DNA of 64,000 bases from Neisseriaceae bacterium (GTDB lineage: Bacteria > Pseudomonadota > Gammaproteobacteria > Burkholderiales > Chromobacteriaceae). Positions 27,165-36,326 of the stretch are shown in pieces (the first letter of the stretch is position 1; every line of letters starts with the position of its first letter). The position numbers and the translations under genes were made by a program. A model generated the notes under the pieces. The model did not search any database. It was not told the DNA's origin and was given only the letters and a program-made list of their open reading frames with translations. The DNA is taken from contig JAIYAC010000004.1 of NCBI GenBank assembly GCA_027489245.1, positions 1-64,000 on the forward strand, given 5' to 3'.

Positions 27165-28358
27165 TCACATCGCGCCGGTGGCGGCAGCGGGCGGGCCGGC
27201 ACGGCGCAGGGCTAGGCGGAACAGCAGCGGGTTCAGCAGGATGGACAATATCGCCCCGGCCATGATCAGCGCATGGCCGCGCTCTGGCAGCAGCTGCAGG
27301 CTCAGGCCCAGGTTGGCCAGAATGAAGGAGAACTCGCCGATCTGCGCCAGGCTGGCCGCCAGCAGCCAGCGTTCGCCGCGCGGCTGGCGCAGCAGCGCCA
27401 TCAGCAGCCAGGCGGCCAGGCCCTTGCCCACGATGATGATGGCCAGCGTGGCCAGCACGGCGGCGGTATCGGTAATCAGCACGCGCGGGTCGAACAGCAT
27501 GCCGGCGGCCACGAAAAACAGCACCGAAAAGGCATCGCGCAGCGGCATGGCTTCTTCGGCGGCGCGGTGGCTGAACGGCGAGCCGGCCAGCACGGTGCCG
27601 GCAAAGAACGCGCCCAGGGCAAACGACACCTCAAACAGCGCGGTGGCACCGTAAGCCACGCCCAGTGCCGTGGCCAGCACGCCCAGGCGGAACATTTCGC
27701 GGCTGCCGGTGTGCACGATTTTTTCCAGCATCCACGGGATGGCCTTCTGCCCCACCAGCATCATTACCGCCACAAACGCCGCCACTTTGCCCAGCGTGAT
27801 CAGAATCGCCTGCAGCGAATCCCCCAGGTTGGCCGCAGCACTGCCCGCCAGCGCGGGGATCAGTACCAGCGCCAGAATGGTGGCCAGGTCTTCGCTGACC
27901 AGCCAGCCTACCGCCACCTTGCCGGCCGGGGTTTCCAGCTTGTTGTGTTCTTCCAGCGCTTTGAGCAGCACCACGGTACTGGCTACCGATAGCGCCATGC
28001 CAAACAGCAGGCCCTGCGGCACGCTCCAGCCCAGCAGCACGCCCAGGCCACAGCCCAGGGCAATGGCCACGGCAATCTGTGCAAAGGCGCCTGGCAGCGC
28101 AATGCGCCGTACTGCCCACAGGTCTTGTATGGAAAAGTGCAGACCCACGCCAAACATCAGCAGGATCACGCCCAGCTCGGCCAGCTCGGCCGCCAGGTGG
28201 CCATCCGCGACAAAACCCGGGGTGAAGGGCCCGACCAGAATGCCGGCGGCCAGATAGCCCAGTAGCGGCGGCAGGCGCAGCTTGAGCGCCACGGCGCCCA
28301 GCAGGAAGGCGGTGACCAGTGCGCCGACCAGGGTGGTAATCAGTGGGGTTGCGTGCAT
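27165..28358 (-). CDS. CPA2-family cation:proton antiporter (KefB-like, membrane domain only)
   Basis: A 397-residue protein with about 12-13 hydrophobic segments and CPA2/Kef features (LPPLLGYLAAGILVGPFTPG, GVGLHFSIQDLW, DLATILALVLIP with the transport aspartate). It lacks the C-terminal RCK/TrkA-N domain of full-length KefB/KefC/YbaL and stops soon after the last TM. It may exchange K+ or Na+ for protons; the substrate is unknown. It has its own transcript direction with miaB, 94 bp apart. Confidence 0.85.
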   Translation of the reverse strand: MHATPLITTLVGALVTAFLLGAVALKLRLPPLLGYLAAGILVGPFTPGFVADGHLAAELAELGVILLMFGVGLHFSIQDLWAVRRIALPGAFAQIAVAIALGCGLGVLLGWSVPQGLLFGMALSVASTVVLLKALEEHNKLETPAGKVAVGWLVSEDLATILALVLIPALAGSAAANLGDSLQAILITLGKVAAFVAVMMLVGQKAIPWMLEKIVHTGSREMFRLGVLATALGVAYGATALFEVSFALGAFFAGTVLAGSPFSHRAAEEAMPLRDAFSVLFFVAAGMLFDPRVLITDTAAVLATLAIIIVGKGLAAWLLMALLRQPRGERWLLAASLAQIGEFSFILANLGLSLQLLPERGHALIMAGAILSILLNPLLFRLALRRAGPPAAATGAM

Positions 28359-28622
28359 GTGTTCTCCCTGTCCATTGTCGTTTTGTGGTCGCCAGCCTGG
28401 CCGCGTGCTGCGGGCGGGGCGGCAGGGCGCGGCTGGCCTGTCTGCGCTAGGCCTGGCGGGCGGCTATTTAAAGATAGAAAGCCTGACGGCGGTAGAGTTC
28501 ACCGTTTGGGCATAATCCATCGAATTTGTTTTACTTAATGGGTGCACTAGAAACATTCAATTTCAGCTATTGGGTGAAAATAACTATCATCACGCCAAGT
28601 TCAATAGCTTTCGGAGCGCATC

Positions 28623-28853
28623 ATGATCAAGACCATCACCTTCGCCATCTGTCATTTCACCGTGGCCTTCGGCGTGGCCTATGCGCTGACCGGCAGCTTT
28701 GGCATCGCCAGCCTGCTGGCACTGGTAGAGCCGCTGGTGAACACGGTGGCGTACTACTTCCATGAAAAAGTGTGGGACCGCATTCGTGCCAACAAGGGGG
28801 CGCAGCCAGACACCGCCACCGCCGGGCACGGGGGGCTGCTGCATCGGCATTAG
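28623..28853 (+). CDS. Small DUF2061-family membrane protein
   Basis: The 76-residue product has two hydrophobic segments (about residues 4-23 and 27-42), the conserved ICHFTVAFGVAYALTGS and PLVNTVAYYFHEKVWDRI. This is the DUF2061 pattern, of unknown function. The His-rich C-terminus (GHGGLLHRH) is not typical of the core family. A GGAG site precedes the ATG. The upstream 264-bp gap (28359-28622) shows no other gene. Confidence 0.8.
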   Translation: MIKTITFAICHFTVAFGVAYALTGSFGIASLLALVEPLVNTVAYYFHEKVWDRIRANKGAQPDTATAGHGGLLHRH

Positions 28854-28970
28854 CAGCTTCCCGCCGTATGTAAAAGGCTGGTGTAGAATTGCATCATTTT
28901 TGTAGGGTTTTGTGACGCGTTAGCGAGTGTGCTGGCGGTGCAGAGCCCGCTTCCTACACTGGTTTTTTGC

Positions 28971-31043
28971 ATGCTGGCCTTCCCCCGTCCTGCTTCTTCT
29001 GCGTTTTATCGCCCCGATATCGATGGCTTGCGCGCCATAGCGGTACTGAGCGTGATCGCCTACCACATTGGCGTGCCCGGCTTGACGGGTGGTTTTGTGG
29101 GGGTGGATATCTTTTTTGTGCTCAGCGGGTTTCTGATTAGCGGCCTGCTGCGCCAGGAGCTGCAGTCTACCGGCAGCCTGGGTTTTGCCGCCTTCTTTGC
29201 GCGGCGTATCCGCCGCCTGGGCCCGGCACTGGTGCTGGTGACGCTGGCTACGCTGCTAGCCGGCTACATGGTGCTGCTACCGGATGCGGCCAACACGCTG
29301 GGCCGCGAAGCGCGCGCGGTGGTGACCTTGTCGGCCAACCACCATTTCATGAAGCATGCTTTTGACTACTTCAATACGGCTACCGACCTGAAGCCCTTGC
29401 TGCATACCTGGTCGCTGGCGGTAGAGGAGCAGTATTACCTGCTGTGGCCGCTGCTGATGCTGGGGGCCTACCGCGTGGGCGGCGGCGTGAAGGCTTTGCG
29501 GCCAACCTTGCTGGCCGTGCTGTTGCTGTCTTTTGCTGCTTGTCTGTATCTGTCCTACCGCGATATGCCGAAGGCGTTTTACCTGATGCCGGCACGGGCC
29601 TGGGAGTTTGCGGCGGGTGGTTTGCTGGCCTGGCTACCGCTACGCCATAGCCGTAGCGCATGGCATGCCAATGCTTTGGCGGGTGGGGGGCTGGCTATCT
29701 TGCTGGCCAGCATCGTGCTGCTGGACGAGCACAGCATGGTGTTTCCTGGCTGGGTGGTATTGCTACCGGTAAGCGGTACGTTGCTGGTGTTGGCCGCAGG
29801 CGGGCTGGACCCGCATCACGCGCCAGGTCGCGTGCTGGGTAGCCGCTTGTTCACGGCGTTAGGCCTGTTGTCTTACAGCTGGTATTTGTGGCACCAGCCT
29901 TTGCTGGCGCTGGGGCGTTATTACGATGTAGGCCAGCGCGATCTGCCACGGGATTTCCTGCTGGGAGGTGTTGTGGCGCTGTTGCTGGCCTGGCTGACGT
30001 ATTGCCTGGTAGAGCAGCCGGTACGGCAACGCCGCTGGCGCTGCTTTGCTACCGACAGATCCACCCTGTGGGCCGGGCTGGCCATGTCGGTACTGGTGTG
30101 GCTGGTCGCCAGCGCTGCCATGTATCTGCCCAAAAAATACCCTTGGCCAGGCTACCAGGCTATTTTGCAGGTCAAGCAAGACCAGGCGCAGCTACCGCCC
30201 GGTTGCGACATGCCGGAACGTGGCGTGCCGCTCTCGCCGCAAGCCCGCTGCCGTATCGGCCCCGCACAAGCGCCCTTGCAGCTGCTGGCCTGGGGCGATT
30301 CCCATACCGACCACGCCATGCCGATGTACCAGCTGCTGGCACAAGCACAAGGGGTAGGTATCCTGCGCCGCGCTTACCACGGCTGCCCGCCGCTGGTGGA
30401 TGCCGTGCCGGTGGGGGAGGGCAAGGTGCGCAGCTGGTGCCTGAACCACTCGCGCGCGGTGATGGCCGAGCTGGCACCGCTATCGCGTAGCGGGCTGCAC
30501 GGCGTGTTGATGAATGTGCGCTGGAACGGCTATACCGCCTTGCCGGTGGCCGGCAGTGCCAGTATTACCGGCCTGGCGCAGGCCGATGCCCAGGGCAATG
30601 TGGCGGTGGCCGGTGCCATGCTGGCGGGCGTTGGCCAGCTCGACCGGGCGCATTCGCTGCAGGTGATGGCAGCCTCGCTGGATCGCGTCGCCAGCCAGCT
30701 GGCGGCGCTCAGGCTCAAGCTGGTGCTGCTGGCGCCTGAGCCGGAAATGCCGTTGTCCGTGCCGGAATGCCTGGCCCGCCGTGGTGCGGCCGCCTGCCAT
30801 GCCAGCCGTGCCGATGTAGACCGCCAGCGCGCCGCTATCCTGGCCATTCTGCAGCAGGTTGCCAGCCGCCATGCCAATGTGCGCGTCTGGGACCCGATCG
30901 CCCGCTTTTGCGATGCCCAGACTTGTTATGCCGCTGCCGCAGGCGTGGTGCGCTATCAGGACCAGAACCACCTGACTGCCAGCATGTCGCGTACGCTGCA
31001 GGCGGATTTTGCCCCCTTGTTCAGCTGGGCACGTCAACCCTGA
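28971..31043 (+). CDS. OafA/YrhL-type acyltransferase with C-terminal SGNH domain
   Basis: A 690-residue inner-membrane O-acyltransferase. The acyltransferase-3 domain (about residues 10-365) begins YRPDIDGLRAIAVLSVIAYH and has GGFVGVDIFFVLSGFLIS and SLAVEEQYYLLWP. A periplasmic SGNH domain (about 425-690) shows WGDSHTDHAMPMYQ and the DQNHLT catalytic Asp-His. Members acetylate surface polysaccharide or peptidoglycan sugars. The ATG at 28971 is favoured over GTG 28929 because family members start near the YRPDIDGLRA motif; neither has a good ribosome site. Confidence 0.9.
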   Translation: MLAFPRPASSAFYRPDIDGLRAIAVLSVIAYHIGVPGLTGGFVGVDIFFVLSGFLISGLLRQELQSTGSLGFAAFFARRIRRLGPALVLVTLATLLAGYMVLLPDAANTLGREARAVVTLSANHHFMKHAFDYFNTATDLKPLLHTWSLAVEEQYYLLWPLLMLGAYRVGGGVKALRPTLLAVLLLSFAACLYLSYRDMPKAFYLMPARAWEFAAGGLLAWLPLRHSRSAWHANALAGGGLAILLASIVLLDEHSMVFPGWVVLLPVSGTLLVLAAGGLDPHHAPGRVLGSRLFTALGLLSYSWYLWHQPLLALGRYYDVGQRDLPRDFLLGGVVALLLAWLTYCLVEQPVRQRRWRCFATDRSTLWAGLAMSVLVWLVASAAMYLPKKYPWPGYQAILQVKQDQAQLPPGCDMPERGVPLSPQARCRIGPAQAPLQLLAWGDSHTDHAMPMYQLLAQAQGVGILRRAYHGCPPLVDAVPVGEGKVRSWCLNHSRAVMAELAPLSRSGLHGVLMNVRWNGYTALPVAGSASITGLAQADAQGNVAVAGAMLAGVGQLDRAHSLQVMAASLDRVASQLAALRLKLVLLAPEPEMPLSVPECLARRGAAACHASRADVDRQRAAILAILQQVASRHANVRVWDPIARFCDAQTCYAAAAGVVRYQDQNHLTASMSRTLQADFAPLFSWARQP

Positions 31044-31065
31044 CACAGTGCATCGCCCGCCTGGA

Positions 31066-31108
31066 AACACCCTCTGCTGACATCAGTCGCCAGAGGGTGT
31101 TGTTTTTT
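31066..31108 (+). terminator. Intrinsic terminator after the acyltransferase gene
   Basis: AACACCCTCTG (31066-31076) pairs perfectly with CAGAGGGTGTT (31091-31101), followed by GTTTTTTG. Confidence 0.9.
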
Positions 31109-31467
31109 GTGGCATCAGCGTGCCGGGCGTGCGGCGTTTTGCTGCCTTGACGTGTTGCGCTGCGGCACCCGCTGCTGGCCGGGCTTGCTGTGGTGGCCTG
31201 CCAGAATTTGTGCACTGCAACTACAGCATGGTGCTTGCCTGGGTTGCTGAGCATGCTAACGCTGCATTTTGCTGCGTTTTATTGATAACCAATGGCATAT
31301 GCGGTGCTTTTCTGTAGTGCATGGCTTACATTTTTTGCGTTTTTCTCTTTCCTGCCGCTAGCCCTGTGCGCTAGCATTCGCGCTGGCTGATGACGTTTTA
31401 GCTAAACGTTAGCTAACAGATAACGCGGTTTGCCACCCAGGTTGGCCGCAGGCAGGAGACAAGCGCG
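31109..31467 (+). other. Regulatory intergenic region upstream of rbsK
   Basis: There is no convincing gene in this 359-bp stretch. It holds a palindromic operator-like site (31398-31417), a GCTAGC inverted pair near 31361-31379 and one copy of the dispersed 10-mer (31441-31450) just before the rbsK ribosome site. A clear -35/-10 pair was not identified. Confidence 0.6.
31398..31417. promoter_or_regulatory. Putative LacI-family operator upstream of the rbs operon
   Basis: TTAGCTAAACGTTAGCTAAC contains two TTAGCTAA-type half sites around a central CG, the hallmark of LacI-family operators, with the halves offset by one base. It lies 50 bp before rbsK. The likely binder is the LacI-type protein encoded at 36327-37337. 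Confidence 0.55.
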
Positions 31468-32358
31468 ATGACGCGTGTGCTGGTAATAGGCAGTATCAAT
31501 ATGGACATGGTGGTGAATAGCCCCACCATGCCACGGCTGGGCGAAACGCTCAGCGGCAGCGGCTTTGCCACCTATCCGGGCGGCAAAGGTGCCAACCAGG
31601 CGGTGGCCGCCGCCCGGCTGGGTGCGCAGGTCAGCATGATCGGCTGCGTAGGGCGCGATGCGTTCGGTGCCGGGCTGAAAGCCGTGCTGGCGCACGAAGG
31701 CGTAGACACGCGCTGGGTCAGCGAAGTGGACGTGGCCACCGGCGTGGCCAGCATTACGCTGTGCGGCAGTGACAACGCCATCATCGTGGTGCCAGGTGCC
31801 AACCATGCGCTGCAGCCGGCGCAGCTGGACGCGGCCGAGCAGGCTTTTGCCGACGCCGACGTGGTGTTGGCGCAGCTGGAGGTGCCGCTGGCTACCGTAG
31901 AGCACGCTGCCATGTTGGCCGCACGCCATGGCAAACCCTTCATGCTGAACCCGGCGCCAGCGGTGGCACTGCCGGCTGCGCTGCTGGCCCGCGTCAGCGT
32001 GCTGACCCCCAATGAATTCGAGCTCGCCACCACGCTGGCCAGCGCGCAGCCGTGGCGCGAGCTGGTGGCCGCGGCAGCTGGCCGCATCGTGATGACGCAC
32101 GGTGCCGAAGGCGCCTTCTTTGCCGATGCCGACGGCCAGCTGCAGCAGCAGCCCGGCTTTGCCGTGACGCCGGTAGACACCACCGGTGCCGGTGACACCT
32201 TCAATGGCGCGCTGGCGACCTTCCTGCACCTGGGCCTGCCCGAAGCGGTACGCCGCGCCGCCGCCGCCGGTGCGCTGTCGGTGACGCAGCCGGGCGCGCA
32301 GGGCGGCATGCCCACCCTGGCCGCACTGGACACCTTTTTGCAGGAGCGCGCCGCATGA
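31468..32358 (+). CDS. rbsK: Ribokinase
   Basis: A 296-residue PfkB-family kinase, phosphorylating D-ribose to ribose-5-phosphate. It has VIGSINMDMVVNSPTMPRLGET, the substrate-binding YPGGKGANQAVAAARLGA and the catalytic TTGAGDTFNGAL. AGGAG precedes the ATG. It is first in the operon, unlike E. coli where rbsD leads, and overlaps rbsD by 4 bp (ATGA). Confidence 0.95.
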   Translation: MTRVLVIGSINMDMVVNSPTMPRLGETLSGSGFATYPGGKGANQAVAAARLGAQVSMIGCVGRDAFGAGLKAVLAHEGVDTRWVSEVDVATGVASITLCGSDNAIIVVPGANHALQPAQLDAAEQAFADADVVLAQLEVPLATVEHAAMLAARHGKPFMLNPAPAVALPAALLARVSVLTPNEFELATTLASAQPWRELVAAAAGRIVMTHGAEGAFFADADGQLQQQPGFAVTPVDTTGAGDTFNGALATFLHLGLPEAVRRAAAAGALSVTQPGAQGGMPTLAALDTFLQERAA

Positions 32359-32753
32359 AAAAGCTGGGCCATCTGAACCGTGATATCGCCCGCGTGCTGG
32401 CGTGCCTGGGCCACACCGACAGTATTGTCATTGCCGACTGCGGCCTGCCGGTGCCACCAGGCGTGGAGTGCATCGACGTGTCGCTGGCGCTGGGCGAGCC
32501 CGGCTTTGCCCGCGTGCTGGATACCGTGCTGGCCGACATGGCCTGCGAGCGTGCGCTGTTTGCCAGCGAGTGCCACAGCCACAACCCGGCGGTGTCGGCG
32601 CTGGCCGCTGCTCTGCCGGAGCAGGGCATTGCCACCGAATTTGTTAGCCACGAAGCGTTCAAGCAGCACTGCCGCCAGGCGCGGGCCGTGATCCGCACCG
32701 GCGACGCCACGCCGTACGCCAATGTGATCCTGTACGCCGGCGTGATTTTCTAG
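32355..32753 (+). CDS. rbsD: D-ribose pyranase
   Basis: A 132-residue RbsD, which interconverts beta-pyranose and beta-furanose forms of ribose so that RbsK can act. It shows LNRDIARVLACLGHTDSIVIADCGLPVP, including the catalytic His, and the C-terminal RTGDATPYANVILYAGV. It starts by ATGA overlap with rbsK and is 9 bp ahead of rbsA. Confidence 0.94.
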   Translation: MKKLGHLNRDIARVLACLGHTDSIVIADCGLPVPPGVECIDVSLALGEPGFARVLDTVLADMACERALFASECHSHNPAVSALAAALPEQGIATEFVSHEAFKQHCRQARAVIRTGDATPYANVILYAGVIF

Positions 32754-32762
32754 GAGGCGGCG

Positions 32763-34271
32763 ATGAAGGTAAGCATGCGTGGCATCTGCAAGGCCTTTGG
32801 CCCGGTGCGGGTGCTGGAAAACGTGGACTTCACCCTGCACGGTGGTGAAATCCACGCGCTGATGGGCGAAAACGGCGCGGGCAAATCCACGCTGATGAAG
32901 ATCCTCAGCGGCGTGTACCAGCCGGACAGCGGTAGCGTGGAGGTAGACGGCCAGGCGGTGGCCATCCGCAGCACCCGCGACGCTGAGGCGGCGGGTATTG
33001 CCATCATCCACCAGGAACTGAACCTGATTCCGCAGCTGTCGGTGATGGAAAACCTCTTTCTGGGCCGCGAACCGTCGCGCTTTGGCGTGATCCAGCGGGC
33101 CGCCATGCGCCAGCAGGCGCGGGCGCAGCTGGATGCGCTGGGCGCCAGCCAGATCGACGTGGAAGCCGAAGCCGGCAGCCTGTCTATCGGCCAGCAGCAG
33201 ATGGTGGAAATCGCCAAGGCGCTGGCCATGGACGCCCGCGTGCTGATTATGGACGAGCCCACCGCCGCGCTGTCGGCGCGCGAAATCGACACCCTGTTTG
33301 CGCTGATGCGCGGCCTGCAGGCGCGCGGCGTGGCGATTGTGTATGTGTCGCACCGCATGGAAGAGATCTTCCACATCTGCGACAAGATCAGCGTGCTGCG
33401 CGATGGCTGCTTTGTGGGTGAGCGTGTGATCGCCGATACAGGCTTCGACGAAGTGGTGAAGCTGATGGTTGGCCGCGAGATCGGCGACCGCTTCCCCGGG
33501 CGCGATGTGGTACCAGGCGCGGTGCGGCTGGCGGTGCGTGGCCTGTCCGATGGCCGCCATATCGACGGCATCAGCTTCGAAGCCCGCGCGGGCGAGGTGC
33601 TGGGCATTGCCGGCCTGATGGGCGCCGGCCGTAGCGAAATCCTCAAGACGCTGTTTGGCGTCAACCGCCGTACTGCCGGCGACGTCTGGCTGGATGGCGC
33701 GCCGCTGGACGTGCGCAACCCGGCGGCCGCCATTGCTGCCGGCCTGGCGTTTGTCACCGAAGACCGCAAGAGCCAGGGCCTGGTGCTGGGCATGTCGGTG
33801 CGCGAAAACGCCACGCTGGTACATCTGGATAGCTACGCTCGCCTGGGCGTGGTAAACGGCGCGGCCGAGCAGGCGGCGGTGGCGCAGCAGATCAGCCAGC
33901 TGCGCATCCGCACCCGCGACGCCGAGCTGGACGTGAAATCGCTGTCCGGCGGCAACCAGCAAAAAGTGGTGTTTGCCAAATGGCTGGCCAAGCCGCCCAA
34001 GGTGCTGCTGCTGGACGAACCCACGCGCGGCGTGGACGTGGGCGGCAAAGCCGAGATTTACCACATCATCAACCAGCTGGCCGCCGCCGGCGTGGCCATC
34101 GTGATGGTGTCGTCCGAGCTGCCCGAGGTGATGGCGATGAGCAACCGCATTCTGGTGCTGCACGAAGGCCGCCAGACGGCGCTGTTCGATGCGGCCAAGC
34201 TGAGCCAGGAAGACATCATGGCCGCCGCCACCGGCACCGCCGGCCACGACACCCGCACTACACAGGATTAA
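32763..34271 (+). CDS. rbsA: Ribose ABC transporter ATP-binding protein (double ATPase)
   Basis: A 502-residue protein with two ABC modules. The first has an intact Walker A (GENGAGKST), signature SIGQQQMVEI and Walker B VLIMDEPTAAL. The second has the usual degenerate Walker A (GLMGAGRSE), signature LSGGNQQKVVFAKWL and VLLLDEPTRGVDVGGKAEIY. This is the normal sugar-importer RbsA/MglA pattern. GGAGG precedes the ATG. Confidence 0.96.
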   Translation: MKVSMRGICKAFGPVRVLENVDFTLHGGEIHALMGENGAGKSTLMKILSGVYQPDSGSVEVDGQAVAIRSTRDAEAAGIAIIHQELNLIPQLSVMENLFLGREPSRFGVIQRAAMRQQARAQLDALGASQIDVEAEAGSLSIGQQQMVEIAKALAMDARVLIMDEPTAALSAREIDTLFALMRGLQARGVAIVYVSHRMEEIFHICDKISVLRDGCFVGERVIADTGFDEVVKLMVGREIGDRFPGRDVVPGAVRLAVRGLSDGRHIDGISFEARAGEVLGIAGLMGAGRSEILKTLFGVNRRTAGDVWLDGAPLDVRNPAAAIAAGLAFVTEDRKSQGLVLGMSVRENATLVHLDSYARLGVVNGAAEQAAVAQQISQLRIRTRDAELDVKSLSGGNQQKVVFAKWLAKPPKVLLLDEPTRGVDVGGKAEIYHIINQLAAAGVAIVMVSSELPEVMAMSNRILVLHEGRQTALFDAAKLSQEDIMAAATGTAGHDTRTTQD

Positions 34272-34275
34272 AAGC

Positions 34276-35214
34276 ATGACTGCACAACAAAAAGCCACGC
34301 TGCAAAAGCTGGGCCCCTTTATCGCGCTGCTGGTGGTTTCCGGCGCGCTGGCCATCATGAGCCCGGATTTCCTGACCGTGGGCAACCTGATGAACGTGAT
34401 GCGCCAGGTATCGATCAACGCGCTGATTGCCTTTGGCATGACGCTGGTCATCCTGCTGGGCGGCATTGATTTGTCGGTGGGCTCCATCCTGGCGCTGTCG
34501 TCGGTGTGCATTGCGCTGATGATCCAGAGCGGGCTGGACCCGGTGCTGGCCACGCTGCTGGGCATTGCGGCCGGTGCGGGTATGGGCTTTGCCAACGGCT
34601 GGATCATCAGCAAGGGCAAGGTGGCACCGTTTATCGCCACGCTGGCGTCCATGACCATCTTGCGTGGCCTGTCGCTGGTGTTTTCCGGCGGCAGCCCCAT
34701 TACCGGGCTGGACAGCGATTTCTTCCAGATGCTGGGCGGCGGCTACGTGGCCGGCTTGGTACCGGTGCCTGTGGTGTGGATGCTGCTGATGTTTGCCGGC
34801 TTCTGGTTCCTGCTGAAGCAGACCGTCTTTGGCCGCCACGTGTACGCCACCGGCGGTAACGAAGAAGCCTCGCGCCTGTCCGGCGTGAAGGTGGACCGCA
34901 TCAAGATCTGGGTTTACACCGTGTCCGGTGCCATGTCGGCCATGGCGGGCGTGGTGCTGACCTCGCGCCTGAACTCGGCGCAGCCCACCGCCGGTACCGG
35001 CTACGAGCTGGACGCCATCGCAGCCGTGGTGCTGGGCGGTACCAGCCTGACAGGCGGGCGCGGCTGGATCTTTGGCACCCTGATGGGGGCGCTGCTGATC
35101 GGCGTACTGAACAATGGCCTGAACCTGCTGGGCGTGTCGTCGTTCTATCAGCAGGTGATCAAGGGCGCAGTCATTCTGCTGGCGGTACTGCTGGACCGCG
35201 CAGGCAAAAAGTAA
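34276..35214 (+). CDS. rbsC: Ribose ABC transporter permease
   Basis: A 312-residue inner-membrane permease with 8-10 hydrophobic segments. LLGGIDLSVGSILALSSV and GYELDAIAAVVLGGTSLTGGRGWIFGTLMGALLIG are typical of RbsC. It lies 4 bp after rbsA. Confidence 0.95.
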   Translation: MTAQQKATLQKLGPFIALLVVSGALAIMSPDFLTVGNLMNVMRQVSINALIAFGMTLVILLGGIDLSVGSILALSSVCIALMIQSGLDPVLATLLGIAAGAGMGFANGWIISKGKVAPFIATLASMTILRGLSLVFSGGSPITGLDSDFFQMLGGGYVAGLVPVPVVWMLLMFAGFWFLLKQTVFGRHVYATGGNEEASRLSGVKVDRIKIWVYTVSGAMSAMAGVVLTSRLNSAQPTAGTGYELDAIAAVVLGGTSLTGGRGWIFGTLMGALLIGVLNNGLNLLGVSSFYQQVIKGAVILLAVLLDRAGKK

Positions 35215-35279
35215 ACCGGCTGCCGGCCGGTGGCCGGTGGCGGCAACACGTGTCGTTCAATAAAACAGGGAGTCGCACC

Positions 35280-36212
35280 ATGAATCGCATCATCACCCCG
35301 CTGCTGGCCAGCCTGCTGGCTTTTGGTATTGCTGCTTGCTCCAAGCAGGGCCCGGACAGCGCACCGGCCGCCGCCAGCGAGCCGGCGGCTGCTACCAGCA
35401 CCGCCACCGTTGGCCTGGCTGTGTCCACGCTGAACAACCCGTTCTTTGTGTCGCTGCGTGACGGCGCCGAGGCGGAAGCCAAGAAAGAAGGCATCAACCT
35501 GATTACCGTGGATGCGCAGGACGACCCTGCCAAGCAACAGGCCAGCGTGGAAGACCTGATCCAGAAAAAAGTCAGCGTGATCCTGATTAACCCGACCGAC
35601 TCTGCTGCCGTGGCCAACGTGGTGAAAGAGGCGGTAGGCAAGGGCATCAAGGTGGTGTCGCTGGACCGTAGCGTGACCGGTGCCGACGTCAGCGCGCATA
35701 TTGCGTCCGATAACGTGGCGGGCGGCAAGATGGCCGGTGAGTTCCTGCTGGAAAAACTGGGTGGCAAGGGCAATATCGTGGAGCTGGAAGGCATTGCCGG
35801 CTCCTCCGCAGCGCGCGAGCGTGGCCAGGGCTTCCATCAGGTAGTGGACGGCAAGGCCGACGTGAAACTGCTGGCCAAACAGCCGGCAGACTTTGACCGT
35901 GCCAAAGGCCTGTCGGTAATGGAAAACATCATCCAGGGCAACAAAGGCATTCAGGGTGTGTTTGCCCACAACGATGAAATGGCGCTGGGCGCGGTGAAAG
36001 CCATCCAGGCTGCCGGCCTGAAAAACGTGGTGGTCGTGGGGTTTGACGCCACCGCCGACGCCGTGGCTGCCGTGAAAGGCGGCACCCTGGCCGCGACCGT
36101 ACAGCAGCAGCCAGAGCTGATTGGCCAGTACGGCGTGCAAACTGCCAAAAAGCTGATCGCCGGCCAGCCTGTGGATAAATTCATCCCGGTACCGCTGAAC
36201 CTGGTGAAGTAA
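35280..36212 (+). CDS. rbsB: Ribose-binding protein, predicted lipoprotein
   Basis: A 310-residue periplasmic-binding-protein-1 family sugar receptor (VGLAVSTLNNPFFVSLRDGAEA, VDAQDDPAKQQASVEDLI, FAHNDEMALGAVKAIQAAG). The N-terminus carries a lipoprotein signal with lipobox IAAC near residue 21 and a low-complexity Ala/Pro/Ser/Thr linker (about 27-45). RbsB of enteric bacteria is soluble, so this copy is probably membrane-tethered. The ATG at 35280 follows CAGGGAG. Last gene of the operon, before a terminator. Confidence 0.93.
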   Translation: MNRIITPLLASLLAFGIAACSKQGPDSAPAAASEPAAATSTATVGLAVSTLNNPFFVSLRDGAEAEAKKEGINLITVDAQDDPAKQQASVEDLIQKKVSVILINPTDSAAVANVVKEAVGKGIKVVSLDRSVTGADVSAHIASDNVAGGKMAGEFLLEKLGGKGNIVELEGIAGSSAARERGQGFHQVVDGKADVKLLAKQPADFDRAKGLSVMENIIQGNKGIQGVFAHNDEMALGAVKAIQAAGLKNVVVVGFDATADAVAAVKGGTLAATVQQQPELIGQYGVQTAKKLIAGQPVDKFIPVPLNLVK

Positions 36213-36219
36213 GCCAGCG

Positions 36220-36229
36220 TGCGGCCAAC
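36220..36229 (-). repeat. Intergenic copy of the dispersed 10-mer
   Basis: TGCGGCCAAC lies 8 bp after the rbsB stop, on the opposite strand orientation to GTTGGCCGCA. Confidence 0.9.
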
Positions 36230-36265
36230 CCGCTATGGCGGGTAGCCGCTGTAATACAATCTAGG

Positions 36266-36300
36266 TCCCTGCCAGCATAGGGCTGGCAGGGATTTTCTTT
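36266..36300 (+). terminator. Intrinsic terminator of the rbs operon
   Basis: TCCCTGCCAGC (36266-36276) pairs perfectly with GCTGGCAGGGA (36282-36292) around 5 bases and is followed by TTTTCTTT. It separates rbsB from the regulator gene. Confidence 0.95.
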
Positions 36301-36326
36301 GCCCGGCTACGCCGCAGGAGTTTTTC

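Noticed and set aside
31572-34700. Open frame of over 1000 codons on the minus strand across rbsK-rbsD-rbsA
   Set aside because: It is an antisense shadow caused by high GC and third-position bias; the opposite strand encodes four well-conserved rbs genes.
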